From contig NC_081410.1 of the NCBI RefSeq assembly GCF_030272615.1, forward strand, positions 119,412,640 through 119,476,639: DNA of 64,000 nt, written 5' to 3'. The stretch is from Cryptomeria japonica. Lineage: Eukaryota > Streptophyta > Pinopsida > Cupressales > Cupressaceae. Positions 47,672-57,656 of this stretch are shown here, piece by piece (the stretch's first letter is position 1; each line of letters starts with the position of its first letter). The notes under the pieces are model-generated. The model had not been told where the DNA came from and did no database searches. It saw only the letters and a program-made list of their open reading frames with translations. The translations under genes were made by a program, and so were the position numbers.

Positions 47672-50297
47672 CTAAAATTCTGGTGGATCATCAAAATCAA
47701 GCCTCTTCGGCGCAGTACACAGCTCTGTAGATGGCTGCAAAACCACAATTCAAAAGCAAAGTTAGAATTCTTTTGTAGAAAATAGTTCACAATTGACATC
47801 ATAAGTATGTATTTAACTTTAATTCCTTTGCAATTGAAATGTAGATTACCTCATCGGCTAATCCAGGAGCTAATGTCTTCACTCTCCTCTCCTTGTCACT
47901 CTTAGGAGTTTTCTTGAAGACATACTTAAATGGATCCATGTTATGGTTGTACCGCGAACAAGTCTATTGTAGATTAAATGTACAATTAATAAAATGTACT
48001 AACATAAATATATCAAAAACACTTAAAAGTTATAATATAGAGAACAATGACGTACCTGTGCCTCATATGCTTCTCCAATGGACTGAGGATGGCTCACCAT
48101 CAATGTAGAAACGATCGCTATTACCTATACAAAAAATGTACAAAGATTAAATACAATTAATATAATGATAAGTATTGAAGGTTGAAAACAATTAATTTTA
48201 CATATCAAACAAAAGTGTACCGGATCCTGATATGCTTCTCCAGTGCAAGGAGGAGGGTTCGCCATTGACGAAATAGGTATGGATATTTGTTGTATGAAAA
48301 AAATATAAGATTATAATATATCACAAGTTCACATGTACGCGTGCATATAATCATGAAATCGAGAAAATAAAGTAGAGATACATACCTCCACCCTCTCTTG
48401 ATTCGTGGGTGAATCAGGTGCATTCAACATATCCACAAAGCTCAGTGGCCGTTGTACATGTAAAATAGACAAAAAACACTAATCAATCTACAAACCCCAA
48501 CTAATACTTGATTTCAACATTTTCAAACAATTGTACAACTAAAAATATGTTCAATTACCTTCTTCACACGTTTTGGCATCTTCGAGATATTCTTTTTCTT
48601 CGGACGAGCCCTAGACGCGGAGGGGGTGCCCTAAAAACAAAAAATTAACATGAGATATTAGTACAGATAATAAATTAAACATAATTTTAAAATTCTAAAA
48701 TGAAATGACTTGCATATTCCATCAAAACAATACATAAAAAGAGTTGTACAAAATATGATACCGTATAGCCTTGTAGGCCAAAATCGATCGCCGACAGCAT
48801 GATGTCATCAATCTGGGACATTTCGTCCCCTGTCAACACCTACAAACCAGAAATTGGACCAAGCATTAAAGATAGTTAGTATATCTTGTATTTTTTTGAA
48901 TTCAAAGTGTACTATTCTATTTTAACATGTTTCAAAATTTATACCTCAGGCGTCGAAGTTGCAGCTGTGGTAACTGGGGGAGGTGTATGGGATACCGCTG
49001 CTGCATCCTGAAATGCATATTATTTGTCTCAATTTAAATCGATGTATAAATAAAAATTCATTTATGTAATTACAAAATTAAAGTGACTGATAAATAAAAT
49101 GTTCTGAATTCAAACCAACACACTTGTGGCTGTGGCTCATGGGCAAACACCATGTCCATCAACTCATCTGTTAGCGCGACATCCTCAACCGTGTGAGCCT
49201 GACATCTACAACCACAAATCATGCATAGATGATGTGAGTATCCATCTGCACTGGCTACATCATCTATCCACGAGCATATCCTCGAGCAACTGACACACAT
49301 ATGCTCGATGGGCTCTCTGTCACCCTCTAACGACCCATCATCCAATACAATAGGGTGTGCTAATGATGTCCCATGCTGGATGATGGCACCAGTCAATGTT
49401 GTGGCCGCCTAAAGAGTCTGCAGCTCCATCGACTCTTTCAGCTCTAATGGGACAGCCTGATGCACCTTGGGTTTGGGTGCTAGGGGGCGGCGACTCTCCG
49501 CGGCTAATCGCCTACAGGCTCCAGGTCTATCTTGGGCAGAGCCACCACCTCTACCATGAAACTCTCTCATGTCAAAATAATTTGAGTGCACATTGAGCAC
49601 AAACTCACAATATATTTTTCTCAAAAAATATAATGGCACCTCATAATTATTACAAGGTGGATCGTCAAAGACCATCCACCACCTCTGCCAAAAAAGATTC
49701 TTCATCTACACATTGGTACACCAATGTATGGGAAACCTCTTTGCATTAGGAGGTAAAGACTGACCAGTTTTGGGGTCAACAAAAAGGGCACATATTTGTT
49801 GTTTAGAAATATTTTTGTTTTTCACTCCATCGTATGATAGCCCATTGGCATAGAATTGACGACACCTATCCCTAAAACTTCCCCATTTGGTAATTTTTGT
49901 GGAAATAGCTATGGCACCACTAGCTAATGTTTCTAGGCTAGTGGCGAGGGATTGATGATGGTCAAGCTTAGAAGTTTTCAATTTTACAATCAATCTATTG
50001 ATTTTGGATGTATTTTGCCCTAACTGATTAATTAATTCTTCCTGTGTTTCGGCTGTGCGGTCAAAAGGAGGAATTGGGGGTTGTTCTTGTGTGTTTTCAG
50101 GAGGTGCATTTGGTTGTTCTTGTGGGTTTTCAGGAGGTGCATTTGGTTGTTCTTGTTCTGGATTAGAAGAATCTGGTTTTTGAAACAAAAAATGAAAAAA
50201 CCTAATCAAAATTAATGAAATTAAATTCAAAATGTAAAACAAATTGCATAAACCAGAAAGAAAGACAAAAAAAAAAAAAAAACTAACCTTGATCCAT
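47672..50297 (-). CDS. Multi-exon accessory gene of the DNA transposon (function unknown; two in-frame TAG stops)
   Basis: Read on the minus strand. The start ATG is at 50297-50295 in a 10-base exon (50288-50297), followed by an intron to 50172. The large exon (50172 to about 49124) encodes a repeated EQPNAPPENxQ proline-rich unit, then a segment with WGSFRDRCRQFYANG, then QRWWMVFDD and a Cys/His-rich stretch (CVSCSRICSW...HHLCMICGCRCQAH). Further exons with good GT-AG edges and matching phase are 48945-49007, 48762-48839, 48559-48630 (basic, RARPKKKNISKMPKRVKK, nuclear-localisation-like), a segment ending at 48386, one or two short exons near 48222-48268 and 48056-48105, 47850-47963, and 47672-47734 (ends DDPPEF, stop). 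Two TAG codons (49706-49708, 49409-49411) break the big exon, so this copy may be inactive. A DNA-binding or helper role is only a guess from position. Confidence 0.6.
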
Positions 50298-50452
50298 AGC
50301 TTGAGGACAAATTTTGCACCCCATTCGCGGTTTAGGTTAGAAAATGGGAAAAAAAGAAAGTAAAAAATGCGCTTTTCGGGTAAATGAGGACCCAGTTTTT
50401 TTTTAAAACTTTTTTCATCAAGCACCGCATACATGGTTTTACTAGGATTATT

Positions 50453-50635
50453 AGTGCGTATGCGCTCATTTTCCTATAAGCAGCACGTACGCGCTAATTT
50501 TCCTAGGCGTAGCACGTACGTGCTCAGTTTCCTAAGCTCAGCGCATACGCGCTACCTTTTCTAGGCTCGGGAAGAACAAACCTAAGCACGTACGCGGGAA
50601 TTTGAAATTTTAAAACCGCGTACGTGCTGCCTGTT
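50453..50635. repeat. Right subterminal GCGTACGCG motif array
   Basis: Six near-palindromic copies (GTGCGTATGCGCT, GCACGTACGCGCT, GCACGTACGTGCT, GCGCATACGCGCT, GCACGTACGCGGG, CGCGTACGTGCT) lie at roughly 28-35 bp spacing, within 250 bp of the right inverted repeat. The motif family is the same as at 23281-23412 and 24731-24840. Confidence 0.85.
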
Positions 50636-50655
50636 TTTCCAATTTTTTTTGGGTG

Positions 50656-50694
50656 GTGTCCACTTTTCTGACCACCATCTTTGTGCACACACCC
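50656..50694 (-). repeat. Right terminal inverted repeat of the DNA transposon
   Basis: GTGTCCAC, then TGACCACCATCTTTGTGCAC, then ACCC and TTAA. It is the reverse complement of the left end, differing by two mismatches in the outer part and a short gap inside. Confidence 0.85.
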
Positions 50695-50698
50695 TTAA

Positions 50699-53600
50699 TG
50701 GAGATCTAATTGATAATAAAATCCTTGATAATTATAATTTTCATGAATTGATGTTCGTGTATCCTCTTGTATGTACTTATATGCTCATGTATATTATGTA
50801 TTCTTTAATATGCATTCTTGTGTTTCAATGTGATTTTGGACAATGTGAATTGCAGAATTATCAAGTGGTTAATGCATAGAATGATGCTTCAGTAAGCCTA
50901 TGAATGTATCATATCATTCACCTACTTGATTTTTTTATGATTTTATGGACAATGCTAAATATGGAAGAATAGAGAAGGGTAAGTTTCCAAAGAAGTGAAA
51001 ATATCTGCTTTAACTTATCTACTAATAGTCATCTTAAAAAGATGCTTTGGCTAAAGCTTTTGAAATCATTTGTTAATAACAATTGTGTTTCTTACTCCTG
51101 CTAAATTTAGATAGCTAGGCATCCTCGTGTAGGTTTGGGTATTCTTTGAGTTAGGAATGATTCTAGGGAAGTGTCAAATTGCTTGGTTGTGTGAAAAAAC
51201 ACTTCGACAATGTTCTCTCTCATGGTGTGCTTGAGGGAGATAGATGTTAGAAGTTCTTTCTAGGGTTGTCTTCATGATTGGTATTTTATGTATTCATTAT
51301 ATTCAACCTTATGGTCTCTTGTAAAGGAATTTATTTCCTTATGTATTAACTTTTTATTGACTTATGTATTCGAACATTATGTTGAAACGTAATTTCATGT
51401 CTCTATTCTTTTGTATGTTGCGTAAGATGCTTTAATTATTGATTAATTATGTGTATTTTTTAGATTATGTTAATTTAATAATATGGAGGTCCTTACAATA
51501 TTATTTTGTCATGTACAAAACACTTATAAAAGAAATAATGAAAGAGATATAATATAAATCAACCACATGAAAGAGAATGTCATAGATATACCCTGGTAAA
51601 ACCCTTTTGAGAAAAAAATAGCCTCCAAGGCATTGAACAAATGTATTATTAAGCAACAATAAACTTGGTCTAATACATAATCAAGTTCTTACCTCCATGG
51701 AGATCAACACCATCTTCCTCTAGTAGAAATTTGACAACATAACATATTAAAACCTCTTCTCTTATGTATTCATCTCAAACCCTAGATATATAAACTCGTG
51801 AAATATTTAAAAACACCACAAGTCATTACCACAAGCGCAAAAATGGTCTTGAAATACCATGGTTAATATATATATGAACCAGATTTCATTATTTGTAATT
51901 TAACACCTTTATAAAGAGACCTTATAGCATGTCATAATATGTATCATAAATGGGTCAAAACCAAATCCACTTTTTTACCTCCCTCTTAATCATATTGTCA
52001 ATGAAATTTCATCCCCTTTTGGTCAAATAGATGATCCTATATCTTCCCCTTTGTTACAAACCCTAAATAGAGAAACTAAAGGGTCCCCCCCTTCATTTTT
52101 TCTTCCACAAGCTCATAGCCAATACAATATATTTGAATGCCTTGTGTTGGTCTCTAACGATGGATAGACAACTGGGTATGACACCTCAACTCAGATACAT
52201 GATATCTTTACTGAGTAGCCATCAAGTTCCATCATTAAAGCTCATTTATATTAATTAGCTTAGAGACATATGACTTGAAATGGGATAGCACAATTTGTGC
52301 ACTAAGATATTTTTGAGAACTATGGTATCCTGACTTTAAACAACTCAAGTGCTAAAATGAATATTATGAAGAAAATACACCTAATGTTTCTTAATTGCAT
52401 TCTATTACAAAGAAACTTAATTGAAACTCATTTTGAAACAACAAACCTTCTAAGTAATAAAGACAACTAGTTGGTTATGCCTTCCCTACAGGAACACTCA
52501 CAAAATTATAGTTTTGCATGGCTGCAAAAACAGTCAACTGTTAAAATGAATAGAAATAGAATGGGAACAACTGGAAAATAAATGTGCAAAAAACAATTAG
52601 ATAGAATCCTCACCAAGTTGGCCCCCTTGGATGAGTCTTCTTAAGTGTTAACTGTAATATCAGATACTACACATTCATAAGTACATCATCCATTCATGCG
52701 GATAATAGATAGAACTATACTTAGTATTTATTTCAAATGCTTGAACAACAAATTAGAAAGTACACAATTTCTTGAACCACCTTTTTAAGAAAGGCTGGGA
52801 GAATTTATAGAAAACAAAGGCTACAACTTATTAACTACAACACTTGCTCCACTCCTAACAACTAAGAGGAGGGCTTTTATTGAAAGCATAAAATCTAGGA
52901 ACAAGAAGATTGAAATAGAGTAGGACTCTATTCCGCATTACTTCAATTGCATCTTTCTCCTATATATGATCTACCAACAGACATGGAAAGTAAATTAAAG
53001 GATAATTGTCCTTTAACTAATCTGCAAAGCCTCTGAATTGTTACAACAGTTGGTTGGTTGTCTGTAACAATTATGACTCCTTCCCTACTCTATTGTCCTT
53101 GACCCTTTCAAAGCTCTACCACATCTCGGTGACTGCATTTACTCCATCCCAACTACTTCAAACTTTTCAATATGCTACATCCACCAAGCTTAACATGAAA
53201 AGATCCTAACATATTCATAATTATTTAAAATACAACATTTAGCACCATTTATAGACAAAAACATATTTATATGGCATTCGTATGGCATCCATGGTATCAT
53301 CATAAAAGTCTTAAGATATAACGGGTTTCTTCAACAATATGGCTTCTAAAACAGTTTTGACCACAAAGTTCATGTCTTCAAAATACAAAATAAAGTCTTA
53401 AAATAACATAAAAACTCTGAAATAAAAAATCATAAAATGGAGCTCATCACATTTTATATATTATCTTCACTGTGACATTTTTATTCAAATTGATTTTAAC
53501 CAAGCATTCCATTTGGACAACATAGCCACCTCCATAAAGATTATAAAGTTATGAACAAAAACTAACTCATTTTTTGATTAATTTTAATGGATATTAGATC

Positions 53601-54535
53601 CGTGTAGTTATGCCATTCATCAATATTCACAACAATGTCCTTATTTTTCACTTACATTCTCTTGAGTGGAGATTTAATCACCTTAAACAAGCTCATGGCC
53701 TATTTAACAAGGAGGCTCGACACCTTTTCTATTTTAATTGAAACATAGTTGTGAGTGGATCCCCATCATATATATCATGCCCTTCCCATTCACAACTAAC
53801 TCTAGTTATATAACTCATGTTTATCCCCTTTCATAAATTTAGTCTATTTGGCATATAGGTTACAACCCATGAAGTTGTAGATGCCTATTCTAATAAACAA
53901 CCCTTCTAGTCATTTTGCTTCAATTATAATGCTTAAACATTATCATTATAGACAACTATAAGCCACGTGAGTTAATAACATACACAACATGACTTAATTT
54001 TCTTACCATTTTTTATGGTGCACTCAACTTCCTTTACCAACCCCTTGGTTAGGCATGGTCAATTACTCTTGGTAGGCACCTATATGAAGGAGTTTCTCAC
54101 CACTTCCCTAGGTGGTGGGTTCCTCATTCTAATATTCATCATGACATAACTTCAATATAACCTAAGATGAATCCATCCTAAAATCCAATAAATATTTTTT
54201 TAGGTTATAGTGGCTCCTAATGTCTAATCTTTATATCTTATTAAGTATTCTTGTTCTCATAGTTGGAGACCCATCATGAATTGGAATTAATTGAGATCAC
54301 ATTAGATGTGTTCTTATTTTCAAGCATTGAGGTTAATAATTTCAATTGATGTAGTTTTTAGGAAATTATGTTAGTCATCACATGGGTGTTTAGGTTAGCT
54401 ACCAAGTTGTTGAGAAACAACTTAATATTGTTGTTAGAGTATATTATTGTTATTTGTATGAGTGATTGTAGGAATCTGAGTAGTTGGAACTACTCATATT
54501 ATTAAAGAGTGGTACCTATATTATAGGAGATTAAA
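50699..54535. other. Intergenic DNA between the DNA transposon and element 2
   Basis: About 3.8 kb of AT-rich DNA with no supported gene. The frame at 50649-50879 crosses the transposon end and is not a gene. Confidence 0.55.
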
Positions 54536-55332
54536 TGTAGACACCTAAAATTGTCATGTCTAATTAAATAAATATTTTATTTATTTAATTAACTAAGCCT
54601 AATTCTTCTATTAATTAAATAAATCTTTATTTATTTAATTAATTCATTTATCCTCTTCTAACCTTATTTCTCATTTAAATAAATACATTTATTTATTTAA
54701 ATTATCCTTTTCCTAAATTAAATAAATATCTTATTTATTTAATTGATCCTACTTCTTCTATTAATTAAATAAATCTTTATTTATTTAATTAATTCATTAG
54801 CCTTTTCTACCCATGACACATGTCATTCATCTCTTAATTCATACACTACCTACCCATTTCATTATTTTATTATTTCTTTTACCTACCCTCTAATCATAGC
54901 TGACCTCCTTTTACACCTCTCAATCTTATCCCTCCATTTCATATAGTGTCTTCTATTTAAGGAGATGCTTCCTTCATTATCAAACCCTAATCATTCATCC
55001 TAATCAAGCATCCTAATGACTTAATGCCCTAATGATCATTTTGACTACACTACGATCCTACTTGCAACCACATTCCGTTCTTTGTTGAGCTCTTGTGCAC
55101 ATAAAATCTGAGAGCAAATATATCAAGCAAAATCAATGGAGATAGGAAGAATGGAGATCAAAACCCTATTGGACATGTGATGGTATAATATTTGTGATTT
55201 CATGTGATTTGCATTGTCTTAGGTAATCTTCATATGTTATGGTGGATCTTTGTTGTTGTTAGGCTAGGGTTTTGTGGTTGAATTCATTTAGCCTTTCAAT
55301 ATTGTTATTGTTATCCATTTTCACCATATACA
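54536..55332 (+). repeat. 5' LTR of element 2
   Basis: Begins TGTAGACACCTAAAATTGTC and ends CACCATATACA just before a primer-binding-like TTTTGGCACGCC. The first 270 bases hold four ATTAAATAAAT...ATTTATTTAAT palindromes like those in element 1. A TATA-like TATTTAA lies near 54954. Without the 3' LTR in view the ends are inferred from the TG...CA rule. Confidence 0.72.
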
Positions 55333-55352
55333 TTTTGGCACGCCCGGTGGGA
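55333..55352 (+). other. Candidate primer-binding site of element 2
   Basis: TTTTGGCACGCCCGGTGGGA directly follows the predicted LTR end; TGG fits a tRNA CCA end. The tRNA was not assigned. Confidence 0.5.
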
Positions 55353-55439
55353 CTCTTGTCCCTTTGCATTTAACCTCCTTGTTGCAGATCTTGTGTTTTT
55401 GAAGTTGTAGATCAGACATTTTCGACAGCATTTTTGGTA

Positions 55440-55795
55440 TTTTTGCGTCTGCGCACTTTCGGATCGCGTTTTTTATTTTCAGGCGCGTCTGAGACAACTT
55501 GATCCGCATCTGTGTTTTGGAAATATTTCATTTTGCAGGTTCCAGGGATCCGCGTTTGTGTTACAGAAGCGCGTCTGTGTCATTTTTACCCGCGTCTGTG
55601 TTTTTCCAATATTTCATTTTGCAGGTTCCAGGGAGGCGTGTCTGTGTTACATAAGCGCGTCTATGCCATTTTTACCCACGTCTGTGTCTGGAAAGAGCGT
55701 CTATGGTTTTTACTCACGTCTGTGCCTCACAGAACCGCATTTGTGTCGCAGAGTCGCGTCTGTGTCGGGGGTAATCGCGTCTGTGTATTGCCTGT
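55440..55795. repeat. GCGTCTGTG motif array (leader of element 2, part 1)
   Basis: More than a dozen degenerate copies of CGCGTCTGTGT, spaced about 15-35 bp, separated by TTTTTAC/TTACAGAA-type fillers. It also includes an internal duplication of about 110 bp (AATATTTCATTTTGCAGGTT at about 55522 and 55608). CG-rich against an AT-rich background. Confidence 0.85.
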
Positions 55796-57007
55796 TTCAA
55801 AATTTTGAAATTTTATTGATTCAGTTTTCGGATTTGGCATTTAGGGTTTCAGATCTGGTTTATTTTGAGCTAACATTTTCAGATCTAGCTAACAAAAGTG
55901 GTGCAGCTTGCCTTGGAAGCTAAATCGTTTGGTTGAAGGCCCCTATTTCACAAAGTCTTTTGGGTTTTAAAAATTTACCTAACTTGTGTGTTTGCAGGAA
56001 GGGGTGATTATTTCAAACAACCCAAACTACTAACAACCTTTTGTTGCAGGTCCTTGGCAAGGGTTTTTGGATTTTTATTGTGTGCCTTGTTTTCATAGAC
56101 TAGCAAACACTTCCATTGGTGCACTAAAATTGAATCATTGTCTTTTGTGTCTTGAGCAATAGGCTCTTTTTGTTTAATCTTTAGAGGGCCTGTCTTCTCG
56201 TGTGGTCATTAGGACTACTAGTGAGAAGAGAACGACCCAAGTGGTAGCGAGGAAAACCCACCTCATCCGAACCACTATAATCAAATGTATTCATGGTGAA
56301 AACTATGAATAACGTGTGCTGATTAGTTCATACTGACACTATGTCTCCCCATAAACCCGTTTGATCAAATTTATTTGATCAGTTGTAGGGCGTAACCCCT
56401 ACCGGCTGGGAGCCTTCTGTATTTACAGAGCTGAAAGTGCCGCATGTATGGCCACACAAGCGGATGCCCTTACTAGCACCATTTTGTTTTAGAGGCCCAA
56501 ATCCTTCTAGTTGTTGGGGCAGGAGGTCAGACCTCTGGTAGCGGCCCAAACACATACGGTTCTTAGTAAAGATACAAAGTTCGCCATGGGGAGTTTTCAT
56601 GGGGACTGATGCTTGGCTGACCCGAGAAGTGAGTGCCGAGGGTGGAGCCAGTGAGGTCAAGCATCTAAGTATCCGCTCTGAATAGCGTAGCCTCGGGGGT
56701 AAAACCCCATGTGGGATCAACAACTATTGTCTTGGCCAGCCATAAGAATTGTGATTGACTTATGTTAAACATTCAAAACATTCAAGACCAAACAGCAAAA
56801 ACATTGTGTCTTTTGTGTCTTCAAGTGTATGCAAAACAATTTTACATCAAACAACACACTTTTCTTGGAGTCATTGTCAGTCTAAACACTTGCAAACATT
56901 GAGTCCTCATCAACATTGTGTTCTCTTGTCACGAAAAACAGTCAAACAATCAGATTTGGTCACAACAAAACGACTTCACAGATTGGAAAAAATTGCACAA
57001 ATTTTAC

Positions 57008-57165
57008 AGAAACGCGTCTGTGTCTGTTTTAACCACGTCTGTGTTGTCTAGGCGCGTCTGTGAAGGGCAGAATAGCGTCTGTGTTTATAACAGCGTCTGT
57101 GTTAAATAGAAACACATCTGTGTCGGGTAATCGCGTCTGTGCAGTATACAGGCGCGTCTGTGTTC
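57008..57165. repeat. GCGTCTGTG motif array (leader of element 2, part 2)
   Basis: About eight copies of the same motif (ACGCGTCTGTGTC, GCGCGTCTGTG, AGCGTCTGTGTT and variants), 1.2 kb downstream of part 1. Confidence 0.85.
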
Positions 57166-57656
57166 AAAATTGCAAAAAAAATTTACAATCCAGCAAACAA
57201 AAAGAAATCGGTTTCGGAATACTTGAGCTTCCTAGGTCATTTCTCCAGGTTTCATCTAGCATTCAACCTGTCTTTGGGTCTCACAAAATCCATCATTGCT
57301 TTACATCTTGCTTTACATTCACACTTGTCTAAACTTGAGTCAAAAGGTCATTTGCTTGTCCTCACTATACTTTGTCAACACATTACATACAACAACACTT
57401 TGCTAGGTGGTCCCTCATCAAGGTTTCTTACCTTTGGGTCTCATTTGGTCTTACTTAGGGTCAAGGTTAGCTTACCTCATCAAGAGAAACTATCCTCTCT
57501 TTGGAAGTCACACCTACTCTACTACATACATACTTGGTCTTACACTTTGGACATTGCAAGTACACCTCAGATTCATTTACACTCCATACAACTCTTGGTC
57601 TTCCATACTTTTTACATTTTCATCTAGTCTCACACATCTTGGTCAATACCTAGTTC

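Larger units (their letters stand above)
22403..50698. mobile_element. Large DNA transposon with TTAA-flanked terminal inverted repeats, split by an LTR element
   Basis: The left end (TTAA at 22403-22406, then GGGT...) and right end (...ACCC, then TTAA at 50695-50698) are inverted copies. They share GTGCACAAAGATGGTGGTCA, then GTGGACAC further in. TTAA fits a 4-bp target duplication, although a palindromic site cannot be told from part of the inverted repeat by sequence alone. Inside are CG-rich motif arrays near both ends, a plus-strand transposase-like gene, a minus-strand accessory gene and a satellite block. A 16,085-bp LTR element plus its 5-bp duplication accounts for over half the span, leaving about 12.2 kb of original element. 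The superfamily was not assigned: TTAA suggests comparison with piggyBac, Kolobok and Sola3, but I recognise none of their transposase signatures with certainty. Confidence 0.82.
55353..57656 (+). other. Leader of element 2
   Basis: About 2.3 kb between the primer-binding site and gag with no recognisable protein. It carries two GCGTCTGTG arrays (listed separately). A short stretch near 56200-56720 (GAGAACGACCCAAGTGGTAGC and following) recalls the GGAACGACCTCGAGCGGTAA region of element 1's leader at about 30450. Confidence 0.55.

Noticed and set aside
22403-50698. Assignment of the DNA transposon to CACTA, Mutator, hAT or PIF/Harbinger
   Set aside because: Ends do not start CACTA, there is no 8-9-bp duplication, and TTAA is not the TWA 3-bp site of PIF/Harbinger. 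piggyBac, Kolobok or Sola remain open but unproven.
55321-57109. Short frames across the GCGTCTGTG arrays
   Set aside because: Val/Cys-rich repeats of the motif itself in several frames; no gene signature.
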